DNA from: Cephalotus follicularis
Lineage: Eukaryota; Streptophyta; Magnoliopsida; Oxalidales; Cephalotaceae
Length of the DNA stretch: 64,000 bases
Reading direction: 5' to 3'
Assembly (NCBI GenBank): GCA_001972305.1
Contig: BDDD01000920.1
Coordinates: 33,316 to 97,315, forward strand
Both the position numbers and the translations under genes were made by a program. A model generated the notes under the pieces. It had not been told where the DNA came from, searched no databases, and saw nothing but the letters and a program-made list of their open reading frames with translations. Below are positions 53,690 through 64,000 of this stretch, piece after piece (the first letter of the stretch is position 1; each line of letters begins with the position of its first letter).

Positions 53690-56140
53690 TCGTAACGGCC
53701 CACATTAATTTTTGGATAAATTGATGTTTGGGCTTGGGGAAATTTTTTTTCTTTTCTCCTTGGTTGTGATGGTTTGGGCTTTCCTTCTTGGGTAAGTGTT
53801 GCTTGGGTTTGGGCTTGGTGGAGGCCCAATGCTATATGTGTGGTTAAGTTATAAGAGAGGTTTAGTTGGTGTTGGGATATGTGCAAAGCTTGCTTAGGAA
53901 GCTTAATAGTTGACTTCAGTAGATGTGATATCCATCTTCTCACATTGGAAGAAGCAATTGGGAGAGTGAGCCTTCATCTTTCTTCTTGAGCTTTGAGCGT
54001 TGTTTGAGGTTGGAACTTTCTTTCACCCATCTACGCGTCTAGCAGGTGAGTATCCTCCTCAGTACGTTTTGGTGCGTCGCAACGTTGGTGCAGGCACGAC
54101 CTTTGAGGCCGACGAAGAGCTTCGTCTTGGTTTTCATGGTTGTATGTGGTTCATACATAGCTTCAGAGATGTGGTTCATGGTAGCTAAGCGTTGTTGTCT
54201 GTTGGTCTTGCAGAGGAAGATCTAGGCACGGAGCCCGCGCAACAAGGAAGCTAGCTGAGAAAGTTATTGATACTAGTGAGTGGGATGTTCTTCTTTCTTT
54301 CAATTGATAACTGAGAGTTTATTGATTTCATACCCTTCCATGATATTATCTTTGACTAGGATTTCTTCTCATGTCATCTTGTTGATGTTGCATATGAATA
54401 CTGCTTTGCCTGGGTTGAACTTGTTGTTTCCCCATCTCTTGTTGAGTATTCATGCTTTATTTGATATCATGTGTTGTTGTCCTTGGATAGTGGTTACTGG
54501 GTGCTGGTTACTTGGTTATGTATGAGATTGTCGGCACGAGATGGTCTAAGTGGTGATACACTTACCTCTGAGCTGAGGTTCTCCTATGTTATCTCATTAA
54601 GGGTGGAGCTAAGCGGTGATTCGCGGGCCGTTTGGATGATATTAACACTATGTGATTGCTGACGAGGTTGTTTCTCCATCAAGGTTCACTTGGTGTAGTG
54701 CTGAGCTCGTGATTGTGGATGAGTGTGGGCATGCGTAGCCCCTCGTTCGAGGTTCGTGTAGTGAGGTGCACTAACGTATGATTTTCCTGGGGAGGAGAGC
54801 GTACGTAGCCCTTCTACCGATGTTCATGCGGTGCTCTGGAACTGTGTATCTATATTGAGTATATGAGGGATGTGTTCAGTCCTGTAGCCCATGACTGCGT
54901 TGATAGAACGTCAACGGAGTTGTTATTTATGCTGCCAAGGTGGTTCCGGCTATGGAAGTGTGTGAGTCATTTGTGCATGTGCGTGTATGGAATGTGCTTG
55001 TGATTGATACAGTACCAGTAGTCCCCTTGAGAATTGTTGATCCTTAGAGTTGATCTTCTGTTGATCCTTGGATCCTTGGCATGTTCTGATATATAAACTA
55101 TTGTTTATCTTCTTTCCTTGAGGTCAGTCATTGAGTTGGTAGCTCTGACGTCTCCTCGGACTTTCTTTTCATTGTTATCCTCATGTATTTTCACCCCTGC
55201 CTAGTTTTGTTGAGCAGTGGTTATGGGTTGTTCTCGGCCCAGTTGGGCCAGGGCACGTTCACCTTGACTCTTGGCACCCCGGTGGAAGTGGGTCGCCCAA
55301 GATACTTCCTTGATCTTACTCATTAGTCAGTTGGACTAATCCCCTCTCAGTTTTGTTTGCAGAGGGAGCGGGGCAGCAGTGTTCTTGAGATCCACTAAGG
55401 ACAGCTTGTAGAGAGAGGTAGACGCCGGACGTAGCACCTTAGGATGGCTCCACGACCATGAGCACCATCATGCATTCGGGGACATTCTTTGGGGTTCTGT
55501 TGTATAGTTTTGTTAATATCCATGCCTTGTAAAACCTTCTTTGTAAACATGTGTATAACTCTTGGATGTTGGGCGTCCTTGGCAGTTTGCCCGGGACCGT
55601 GTATATAATTCATTTCTTTTGTTTTATATACTTTGCGGTATGTGCTGTTTTGCTCAGTTTTTGGGTGTGCAGGGACAACATAGAAGTTCGGGGTTTGTTT
55701 GACCTTGGGCAGGGGAGTCGGTCTCCCCAGCCCTGGCCTTGGTGAAACTTTAGTGTTTCTCCCTGGGCCCTTTTGTGCATGGCACCTCTGCTGAGATGCC
55801 AAGGGAAATATGGCTTTGATCATGGTTTGTCGAACCTTGAGTTGACTTCGCGGCTCAGGTCGGTTGACCCTAATCTGGAGTCTGTTGGCATCCTCGGGTG
55901 TTGTCCCCGGGCATGCCGTAGGTGTTAACGGGAGTTAGTAGTTTTCTTTAGTTTTGCCCGACCTCCTGACCTCGGACCAGCTCGGTCCTTGGAGACGTTT
56001 CAGTGGGTTAGCCCTGGTGGAGCCCCTGGGTGCTTGGCTGGGGTGAGATGTTATCTCTTCAGTGTAGTTCGAGTGTTGGTGGGACCTCGGGTGGTTGTCC
56101 CATGCGCTTGGCGTTTGTCCCCGGGCCCTCGTGTTGATCC
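53690..56140 (+). repeat. 3' LTR of CHR-J, truncated
   Basis: Starts TCGTAACGGCCCACATT, with C in place of G at the second base, and follows the 5' LTR to gtgttgatcc at 56140. The matching place in the 5' LTR is 48251, so the last 525 or so bases are missing. The next base belongs to the CHR-F LTR. Confidence 0.85.
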
Positions 56141-56755
56141 GTGCAAATTTGTTTAAGTTGCAAAACGTCAAACGCCCCCGTTTTCGGCAGCTGCTCACAC
56201 AAGGTTGTGTGAGCAGGCTGCTCATTTCCGTTTTGCCCTATATATATATATATATATGAATGATTGATAATGGCATTGTGAATGTCGTGAATGCTTGTGT
56301 TGTATGATAATTGCATCTCTCATCGCATGCATGCTCATACTTGCTGCATTGCACTTCACATATGCATAGCTAGTAGTTCCTACACAACCAGTGATTGCTG
56401 ACCCATTGCATTGTAATGTAATGGGTCAGGTGTATGTGGTGCTTCGCAGAAAGCAGTGGATTGAAGCACTAAGTAAGTCTCCTCCCTCCAATTGCAGTTC
56501 GACAACCCAAGAGTTTAATGATGAGATTGTATATTATTTTGTGACCTGCCGGCCTGTGGCAGAGCTAGACTTTAAACAAAATTGTATCACTTTGGGTTTT
56601 ATCTATTTAAGTTATCGTTTATTTGGTTTTTCCGCATGCATTATTGTATGATAAATTGGTTTTAATTAATCTGCTGAATGTTTGGTATATTGAACTGTAC
56701 TGCTTGTGGCGCGTCAAGCCTTGGGGGATTGACCCTAGGGGTTTCGGGAGTTACA
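56141..56755 (+). repeat. 5' LTR fragment of CHR-F
   Basis: Ends GGGAGTTACA at 56755. It contains a (TA)n run at 56233-56256, the block cctacacaacc and the hairpin ACCCATTGCATT/AATGTAATGGGT (56401-56427, one mismatch). Its 5' part is missing at the join with CHR-J. Confidence 0.75.
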
Positions 56756-56759
56756 ATTT

Positions 56760-56771
56760 TGGTATCAGAGC
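56760..56771 (+). other. Primer-binding site of CHR-F
   Basis: TGGTATCAGAGC four bases past the LTR end, fitting initiator tRNA-Met. Confidence 0.9.
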
Positions 56772-56884
56772 GCTAGGTTCTTCTATGCTGGACAGACCAG
56801 TATAGAGTCTTTGGCAAGTAAAGTTGACTGTATACGGATAAGATAAGTGGATATTAACCCTTTGTTCTTATACAAGGTATAAAT

Positions 56885-58204
56885 ATGGATGGTCATCGAA
56901 TTAGAACTGTACGAGGAGCGAGAGCCTAGCCGTCGATTAGACGTACTTGGCCAAATAGAGGTGCAGAAGAAGTTAATGTTGCCCAAGAGGCTGAAGTAAC
57001 AGCTCATAATCGAGAGGAGCCTAGGGGCCTTATGAGAAGAATGCATGCAATGATGGCCCAGATGAATGAATTTATGCAGCGACATGCGACTGCACTGGAA
57101 CAAACCTCAGCTGCCTGACCTGATAGACGAGTGGCTGAAGCACCAGAACAACCTCCGGTCACAAATCCCTTAGGCGTTCGATAACAGCAAGGAGATCAGT
57201 TGATCAACCTGCACGCCTAGAGGATCTCCTAGTCAGATTTTTGAGCTTAAACCCTCCAGTCTTTACAAGGGACTTAGACGCAGTAGTAGCTGAGAGATGG
57301 TTAATGCAAACAGAGAATATTTTCATAGTCTTGGAATGTTCTGACTCTTAGAAGATCCTCTTCGCCACATATATGTTGCAAGGCAAAGCAGATGACTGGT
57401 GAAAAATGTTTGAAGACTCATGGGAACGATCAAGGATAGTAAGATCATGGGGCAAATTTAAGGAAGAATTTAATGAACAGTACTATCCCGAGGCTGGAGT
57501 GGACAAAAGAGAAGCTGAATTCGTTGAATTATCAAGACTAGCTCCACACATGGTTGATTTTGAAACAAGGAAAGCCAAGAAGTTTCTTATTGGCATAGGG
57601 CTGATATCAGGCAACATCTGGTACCTCTACGACTGAGATCCCTCCTTGAAGTGTCTAGCAGGGCTAGGGACATAGAAGCTGTGACCGATGAGATACATAA
57701 ATTGAGAATTCAAACCAACAATAAAAGATCAGTTTCTCCAGGAGAACATTCTAGTATAAGTTCTGGGACAGTAATAAATCCCAGAGATCAAGGTATAGCA
57801 GTAGCCCTAGCCATAGTGGATCCCCACACAGTACTGGCAGTCCAACTGGTCCTTCCAAATTTGGAAGACAGCAGAGAAGAAGAGGTCGTGGCTCTCGACA
57901 AAGAGATCGAGGATTATTGTCACCGCAGAGAGGTCATTCCAGACTTACTGATTCTAGCAGTCAGGCCTCTTATGAACCATGCATACAATATCAGCGTATG
58001 AATCATGCCTCCGACGATTGTTGGTGGAAGGCTGGAAATTGTATGGCATTGGAAAGTCCTTATGGAAGGTACGGACATGGCAATCAGCCAGGACAAGGTT
58101 CTTTTTCACATCAGGAAGGTCCTCAGCAAAATCGTAATTCTGGACACAACGTCAGGGCCGTCCTATCAATAGCTCAGGACGAGGAGACTGTAGAAAGCAA
58201 CTAA
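56885..58204 (+). pseudogene. gag: Gag of CHR-F
   Basis: The ATG at 56885 opens MDGHRIRTVRGARA, then a stop. EEPRGLMRRMHAMMAQMNEFMQ is readable to a stop near 57117. After a frame change, LEDLLVRFLSLNPPVFTRDLDAVVAERWLMQ and FATYMLQGKADDW follow, with stops near 57348 and 57400. Open parts are 57406-57636 (FKEEFNEQYYPEAGVDKREAEFVEL), 57651-58001 and 57917-58204. The cysteine patch reads CIQYQRMNHASDDCWW, so the second knuckle cysteine is lost. Total length is near 1300 bp, the full size of this gag. Confidence 0.75.
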
Positions 58205-58221
58205 TTGGGTCAAAACCTAGC

Positions 58222-58857
58222 GTGCAAGGTAGAGTGTATGCTTTGGATAAGCAAACTGCAGCAGGATCTACCTCGGTTATTGGAGGTACGGTTTACATAT
58301 TTCATTGTAAAGCACAAGTTATTATAGACTCTGGCTCATCCCATTCTTATGTTGTAATGCATTTTATAAAACATTTGCGTGTGGAGCCAGAACCTTTGCC
58401 ATTTGTTATAGAAGTAGCACACCAGTGGGAGAGTCTGTTACCTCCAAATGGGTGTGTAAATCTTGTGCTATTGATATCGATGGGCATATCCTATTGGCAG
58501 ATTTGACAGTGTTAGCCATGCGTGAACTCGATGTGATCTTGGGAATGGATTGGTTATCAGCACACTATGCTCACGTTGATTGTAACAGGAAGGTTGTAAC
58601 CTTGAACGTGCCAGAACAGTCTCCCATCCAGTTTATTGGAGCCTTGGAATGTCAACCGATTCAGATGATATTTACTATACAGACTGACAGGCTCTTAAGG
58701 CAAGGTTGTGATGCTTATCTGGCACAGATTGTGGATAGTAATAGATGGGTGCCAAAGTTAGATGATGTTTTGGTAGTATGTGGGTACGCGGATGTATTTC
58801 CGGAAGAATTGACGTCTCTGCCTCCTGATAGATATGTGGAGTTTTCTATAGACTTAA
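58222..58857 (+). pseudogene. Protease and start of RT region of CHR-F
   Basis: 58222-58506 holds GRVYALDKQTAAGSTSVIGG and the protease loop IIDSGSSHSYVV. A frameshift at about 58425 moves the homology to the frame 58425-58862 ([64 protein letters not shown]). The frame runs into solo LTR G at 58858; the methionine of SIDLM is the first codon of that LTR. Confidence 0.8.
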
Positions 58858-60469
58858 TGTAGCGCCCCCGACCCGAGTCCACTTTATGCTCAAAGCGAGC
58901 TCCGAAGATCGGTGCGTTACATGGGTGTAACCTTTGACCGTCAAATTATTTAATCATTCAACGATCCATTTCATACCATTTAATCTTGACTTAGATTTAA
59001 AATCTAACATTTTTACTTAATAACTTCACAGGATCGCGTATACTTACATATTTGAAACATAAATTTCAAAATGTCATATTCTCATTATCATGATCATTTC
59101 TAATACCTTTACATTGGTACATCACTTAACATATAACCTTTCACAGCGGAAAACATAAACTTATTACATAAAATATAACTTTATAGCATATACTTCCTTT
59201 TCGACATTTCTTCTTATGAGCTTCCTCTAAAGCTCGCATTCTTCATTCGATCATTCCCTGAAAACAGTTTATTTGAAAACAAAACATTGCAAGGAGTGAG
59301 CTTTTAAGAGCCCAGTAAGAATCATAGTCATAAAACGTTATCGAAATCCGTTGTTTTTGATAATCTTTATCAAAACGTTTCAAATCATACATTTCATAAT
59401 ACCTTTGAAAATCATCTTCTAGTTTTATAAAAACCAGAACATTTCTAAAATCATACATTTTCTGGTATATATAACCAGCATACTTGAAAACAATCAAAAC
59501 GTTTTCCGTTCAAACATTCTTGTGGTAATATCTCAGCCAAACTTGAAAACATACTTTCATTGAAAACCATTGTCTGGTCGGACCTCGACAGGTCCGATCA
59601 ACGCCCAAAAACGCATCACAATCACCTGGTCAACACATCCCTGCCCTTGACTCGCCAAGACTCGGCGCCAAACGCCGTGTCTCAGGCGACCGTGAGTCGA
59701 CTCGCTGAGTCGACTCAGCGAACACATACCGGCCGATCCCGGCCGTGAAACGCCACAACGGTGGTCGAAATGGCAAGAGCAAGCCATTTAGACCAAAACC
59801 CATACCATCCGCGACGCTGTCGGCGTCGGAAACGCACGGCAGAGGCGGCGACAGTGGCGGTGAAGAAGGAGAAAAGAAGAAAAAGAGAAGAGGAAAGGAA
59901 GAGTTACCTTCGGCCGGTGCGCCTGGATGGTCCGCCGTCCTCCCCCGGTCACGTGGCTGCCTCCGGCGTCGTCCCCGGCGTCCTCTCTCCCTCTCTCTCC
60001 CGATCACTCTCTCCCTCTCTCTGTGTTATTCACAGATGCAGGCGCTTCGTGCGCCTGCATTTTTTGTCATGCACGGGCGCGTAATGCGCCCGTGTGTGTC
60101 TCTTCCTTTATAACATTTCTGCTTCTTCATTCGTATTTACGGACAAAATACTAAAGCCTGGGTCCCGATTATTCCGTAAATTGCGACCAAAATAATCCAA
60201 ACGACAACCAAAATAATCGTAATGATAATGCGAACATAGGGCCTTACTGTCGCACATTAAAATAGACTTTATTAGCCGTTTCGAGCATCATGATTGCGGC
60301 TTCAAACGCGAAATGCCTTAGAACATTTCTTTATCATTCCTCTTTCAAAACTCAATCCCATAAAATGGAAAACATCATCAATTTCAAGAATTTCACTATT
60401 CTCAATAATTACATAATAATATTACATTAAAATCGTAATCTTACATTTTGCGAAAACTCGGGTGTTACA
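58858..60469 (-). repeat. G: solo LTR in the RT gene of CHR-F
   Basis: 1612 bp from TGTAGCGCCCCCGACCC to CTCGGGTGTTACA, flanked by cttaa on both sides (58853-58857 and 60470-60474). Minus orientation is inferred from its likeness to the CHR-D, E and I LTRs as they read on the plus strand. A GC-rich stretch at 59640-60110 gives open frames on both strands (for example 59745-60113 and 59630-60007). They overlap and resemble no protein, so they are not called as genes. Insertion plus duplication is 1617 bp, a multiple of three, so the RT frame downstream is unchanged. Confidence 0.85.
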
Positions 60470-61025
60470 CTTAAGACCCAGAACAACACCTATATCGAGA
60501 GCTCCTTATGGAATGGCTCCCCCTGAATTGAAAGAATTGAAGGTACAATTGCAGGAGTTACTCGATGAAGGTTTCATTCGATCGAGTGTGTCTCCGTGGG
60601 GAGCACCGATCTTGTTTGTTAAGAAGAAGGATGGATTGTTATGGATGTGCATAGATTATCAGCAGCTTAATAAAGTGATTATAAAGAACAAATACCCACT
60701 GCCACATATTGATGAGTTATTCGATCAACTGAAAGGATCGACGGTGTTTTCTAAGCTAGATTTAAGATCCGGATATCATCAGCTGAAGGTCAGAAAGGAG
60801 GATATTCTGAAAACAGCTTTCAAGTCACGTTATGGACATTATGAATTTGTAGTAATGCCGTTCGGGGTGACTAATTCCCCTGCTGCATTTATGAGTTTGA
60901 TTAATCAAATGTTTAGTCCATATCTTGATCACTTTATTGTAGTCTTCATTGATGATATCCTAGTATATTCAAAGACAATGGAAGAGCATGGAGAACATCT
61001 ACACTTGGCATTGCAAACTGTCTGA
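60470..61025 (+). CDS. Reverse transcriptase of CHR-F
   Basis: Resumes after solo LTR G with [19 protein letters not shown], then [61 protein letters not shown] and catalytic FIDDILVYS. It has about 183 codons up to the TGA at 61023-61025, where the family has arginine in LRDH. The apparent start at 60462 lies in the LTR and is not real. The RT core motifs are all present. Confidence 0.85.
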
Positions 61026-61679
61026 GATCATATGTTATATGCCAAGTTTAGCAAATGTGAATTCTGGATGTCAGAGGTAGCTTTCCTTGGCCATATCATC
61101 TCCAGTGACGGTTTGTCAGTTGACCCATCCAAGATAGAAGAAATAAAAGATTGGAAATGATCGACTAATATAACAGAAATAAGGAGCTTTTTAGGCTTAG
61201 CGGGCTATTACCGCCGCTTCGTTGAAGGATTCTCTCGCATAGCTACTCCAATGACCCGATTGACGCAGAAGAATGCCGCATTTATATGGGATGAACAATG
61301 TGAAGTGAGCTTTCAAGAGCTGAAACATCGATTGATTTCTGCGCCAATCCTAGCATTACCTAAAGGTAGTGAAGGTTTTGTGGTATACAGTGATGCATCA
61401 GTGAATGGATTGGGATGCGTCCTAAAACAGAATGGGAAAGTAATTTCTTATGCCTCAAGAAAATTAACGTCCCTTGAAGAAAATTATCCTACTCGTGACT
61501 TAGAATTGGCAGCAGTGGTCTTTGCGATGCGTAAATGGAGGCATTATGTAAATGGGAGGAGATTTGAAGTGTATATTGATCATAAAAGTTTAAAGTATTT
61601 ATTCTCCCAAAAGGATTTAAACATGAGACAGCAGAGATGGATGGAATTGCTCAATGACTATAATTGTGAAATCCAGTAT
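61026..61679 (+). pseudogene. RT end and RNase H of CHR-F, cut by CHR-K
   Basis: The same frame continues with [25 protein letters not shown], a stop at about 61158 (tryptophan codon in DW), and [16 protein letters not shown]. From 61251 it is open to the CHR-K boundary: [49 protein letters not shown] and NYNCEIQY. The last catalytic aspartate (VADALS) is beyond the cut at 61679. The CNTQNFHSMY at the end of the open frame is CHR-K LTR sequence. Confidence 0.8.
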
Positions 61680-61843
61680 TGTAACACCCAGAATTTTCAT
61701 TCAATGTATTAAGGTAAATTCCTTTGTAATTCCATGATGAATTAATGAGAATTATGGATTTCCAACTTATGGTATTGAATTTCAAAAAAGGGTGTTAAAG
61801 AAATGTTGTTGAGTTGGAAAAATAAGAAAAAAGAGACGCCTGC

Positions 61844-63195
61844 ACGTCGGCACCAAGGGGTAGCATCGACGCCAAGAGGACAACGAAACGCTTAAGGTTC
61901 TTGCCTTAAGTCGTCAATGCCAAGAGATGGCGTCAACGCCATTGATTGGGAGAATAAGAAGGTAGGCGTTAACGCGGTTCATGGAGCCTGTTAGCGCCAA
62001 GGGGAGGAGTCAACGCATTGACGCGTATCATAGATGTTGATGCCAAAGTCTGTTGGCGGAGTAAGACAAGACACTGACATAAGATGCGTGAATGACATGG
62101 GAAAGGCACTTTAACTCTTCCCCATGCTCTGCAAAGACATAAAGGAAGGGAGAGGTGACTGATGGTTGTCACGTCGGCAGAGAGAAGAAGAAGAGAGGAA
62201 GGTGCTAGGCGCCATGAATGCGGAAAAGGGAGAAGGAGAGGGCTCATCCATAAAACACACACCTCTCACATTCACCTTCTTCTGCCCGTGCCGCGAAAGA
62301 AGGAGAGAAACCGTGAGAAACAGGAGAGAAAAGGGAGAAGGAGAGATCGTTTCTCCATTGTTGGACCTGGAAGCTGGAGGCTCGAACCAAGAGTGGAGCC
62401 AAGCTTAAACTTGGAGCTACTACGCCGAACCTAGGAGCTTAGAAGCTACTGGTCGGTAAAGCTTGAAGGGGTGGACTTCGATTCATAACTTGGAATCAAA
62501 GGTAGGGATCACATAATTGTGTTTTCTAGTTCAGTTGTAATTAGAGTTGTTTGATGAAAGCATGAAGGGTGGCTTGTGGTTTCTCTTGAGTGATGACCTG
62601 TTATACTGTTTTGGGTGATTATGAACTGAATATTGCATGTGTTGTTTGCTTAAAACCGTTGTTTTGGGACATGGTTACGGTTTACAATGAAAGAGATGAT
62701 ATTGTGGTCTCAAAGACTTCGATGCCACAGGTGCGCGTCGACGCCTTTGTCTGTTACGTTAGAGGAAAGAACACACGACGCGTTGGCGCCTAAGGTTCCT
62801 TACCTTAAAGCGTCGACGCCAAAGGAACACATTAACGCCTAAAGTGTCTGCCTGACACGGTGCTCTATCAATGTTGACGCCTAGGGTATGTGTTGACACC
62901 TGGAGCGAATGTTGGCGCCTTAGTGGGTTGCCATGCACGTCGATGCCTAGAGAGGACGTTTACGCCTAAAGGACTATTTTATACGTTGACGGCTAGAGCT
63001 TGTACTGACGCCTAGAGCACATGTTGGCGCCTGAGTGGGCTACCATGCACATCGATGCCTAGGATAGACGTTCACGCCTAAGTGAACTGCTTACAAGTTA
63101 ATGCGAATGGGGTATACATTGATGGCCAAAGAGACTGATTTTGTTTTGGGGCACAGGATGCATACACATTGACGCCTAGAGTTAGGTGTTGACGC
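61844..63195. promoter_or_regulatory. GTCGAC-like clusters in the CHR-K LTR
   Basis: Paired sites at 61846/61865, 61913/61932, 61990/62009, 62017/62036, 62718/62737, 62812/62831, 62873/62892/62911, 62939/62958, 62985/63004/63023, 63051/63070 and 63168/63188. All steps within groups are 19 bp except the last (20). The fullest form is GGCGTCGACGCC-like (aGCGTCGACGCC). Confidence 0.6.
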
Positions 63196-63310
63196 CAAAA
63201 GGGTCTGTCTACATTTTGAGCATCTGTTTGCTTGCATGTGGCTATGGATTGTGACATATTTGAGTAAATATGTATGCCAAGTATTTTCTAGTATATAATT
63301 TACTTGAAAA

Positions 63311-63312
63311 GG

Positions 63313-63370
<58 letters not shown>
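63311..63370 (+). repeat. (TA)n(TG)n microsatellite
   Basis: A short (AT) run followed by about 24 TG units, inside the CHR-K LTR. Confidence 0.95.
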
Positions 63371-63372
<2 letters not shown>

Positions 63373-63615
63373 TTCAAGCGTTATTACATATAGCTACGTG
63401 AAAGCAGATTTTGGATTGCATTTTGAATAAATGTAGTATTTCAAGCATTATTACATATAACTACTTGAAAATGTATTTTGGATCACATTTGTGTAGAATG
63501 TGGTATTTCAAGCATTATTACATATAACTACTTGAAAATGTATTTTGGATCACATTTGTCTAAAATGTGGTATTTCAAGCGTTATTACATATAACTACTT
63601 GAAAATGTATATTTT
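63371..63615 (+). repeat. 67-bp tandem repeat, about 3.6 copies
   Basis: Units begin near gtatttcaagcattattaca and contain tataactacttgaaaatgta, so each holds an inverted pair TTTCAAG/CTTGAAA. The first copy is the most diverged; the second and third are nearly identical. Confidence 0.9.
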
Positions 63616-64000
63616 CATGGAACCCCTGTCGCTATTGTATACAGTACTTTACTTACGTAAGTACTACGTATGTATTATATATGTATACGTATATATACAT
63701 AGATTGTTATCCGTTTGTTGGTACGGTGTGTTTGGTGCACATAGCTCCGATTGGCTGTGTTTCGCTCCTTTCGAGCTGGTGAGTTACTGCGATTGGCCGG
63801 TTCCGATCCTTCCGTGCTCCCGACTGGTAGGTTTCGATTCTTGTTGTAGGGTGTTTGTTTGTTCGGTTGGGCCGGGGTTCGATCCTTTTCGACCGCCCGA
63901 TAGGCAGGGCACCACAACCCCAGTTTGGTCTGTATGTAAAAGTTCATCAATATACATTATTGCGAAGTTTATGGTGTAAAATGTGTTTTACGATAGGTTT

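Larger units (their letters stand above)
45794..56140 (+). mobile_element. CHR-J: Tekay/Del-like chromovirus, 3' LTR truncated
   Basis: Plus strand: 5' LTR, primer-binding site, gag, protease, RT, RNase H, integrase, chromodomain tail, polypurine tract, 3' LTR. The 3' LTR breaks off at 56140, about 525 bases short. In a 485-base stretch compared by eye (46190-46660 against 54045-54530) roughly 38 bases differ (about 8 percent), so it looks older than CHR-D. It sits in the integrase of CHR-I; the right flank of that site is lost. Confidence 0.85.
56141..61679 (+). mobile_element. CHR-F: chromovirus of the CHR-E/H group, cut at both ends
   Basis: Plus strand: end of the 5' LTR (56141-56755), primer-binding site, gag, protease, RT split by solo LTR G, RNase H. 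It ends inside RNase H at 61679 where the CHR-K LTR starts. Protein text is closest to CHR-E and CHR-H. Several stops and frameshifts make it inactive. Confidence 0.8.
61680..64000 (+). repeat. LTR of CHR-K, runs off the window
   Basis: Starts TGTAACACCCAGAATTTTC in the middle of CHR-F RNase H. agtat at 61675-61679 would be its left target duplication. It resembles the CHR-B LTR in its start, in the caaaggtaggg segment near 62500, and in carrying many GTCGAC-like sites. It also holds (TG)n and a 67-bp tandem repeat. No gene is seen; the frames at 62162-62434 and 63545-63979 match no family. The 3' end is outside the window. Confidence 0.7.

Noticed and set aside
59630-60113. GC-rich open frames on both strands as a host gene exon
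   Set aside because: The stretch lies wholly within a solo LTR bounded by cttaa duplications; frames overlap on both strands and are rich in R, S and P from low-complexity DNA.

Overview
The window is plant (angiosperm) nuclear DNA made almost entirely of nested, mostly decayed Ty3/gypsy LTR retrotransposons. No host gene, tRNA, rRNA or CRISPR array could be supported. The evidence for a plant is the pairing of Athila/Tat-type elements (a gag with the NTYNPGWRNHPNFSW-like block and a DLGA protease) with Tekay/Del-like chromoviruses (C-terminal chromodomain remnants, a primer-binding site TGGTATCAGAGC matching initiator tRNA-Met, and 1.6-3 kb LTRs that begin TGTAACACCC or similar). The species cannot be told from the sequence. 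The labels below are mine.

Left block, 1-28337. A1 (1-2075) is the 3' tail and LTR of one Athila-like element. It abuts ATH-1 (2076-7040, then 26186-28337), an Athila/Tat-like gag-protease-RT-RNase H-integrase element with its own 3' tail and 3' LTR. ATH-1 is split by CHR-B, a chromovirus lying in the permuted order protease-pol-LTR-gag (7041-26185). CHR-B is itself split twice: by ATH-2 (9997-11855), whose left edge is hidden behind a single N at 9996, and by CHR-D (14734-25027, minus strand). CHR-D is the best preserved element, with two LTRs of 2745 bp each, a 5-bp target duplication (gtatg), a primer-binding site, a polypurine tract and one gag-pol frame with three stops and one frameshift.

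Middle block, 28338-42268. CHR-E (minus strand) sits in the pol of a relative, CHR-H (minus strand). The 5' LTR of CHR-E carries a solo Athila-type LTR (36873-38176) with target duplication agcaa. Past CHR-H is LTR-like sequence L (40206-42268) with two minisatellites.

Right block, 42269-64000. CHR-I (minus strand) is interrupted by CHR-J (plus strand, two LTRs, internal stops). CHR-J runs into the truncated 5' LTR of CHR-F (plus strand). CHR-F carries a solo LTR G in its RT gene (58858-60469, target duplication cttaa) and is cut off in RNase H by the LTR of CHR-K (61680 to the window end).

The most striking signal is not a gene. LTRs of both the Athila-like group (ATH-1 and its solo LTR) and several chromoviruses (CHR-B, D, I, K) carry arrays of short imperfect palindromes centred on GTCGAC. 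The outer bases differ by family (GACGTCGACGTC, GGCGTCGACGCC, CAGTCGACTG), but the sites are mostly 19-22 bp apart, about two helical turns, and often come in pairs. Other points are the permuted CHR-B, a conserved inverted repeat at the start of the Athila-type LTRs, a conserved ACCCATT hairpin in the CHR-E/F/L LTRs, and catalytic-residue losses (CHR-E and CHR-J integrase, CHR-H RT).
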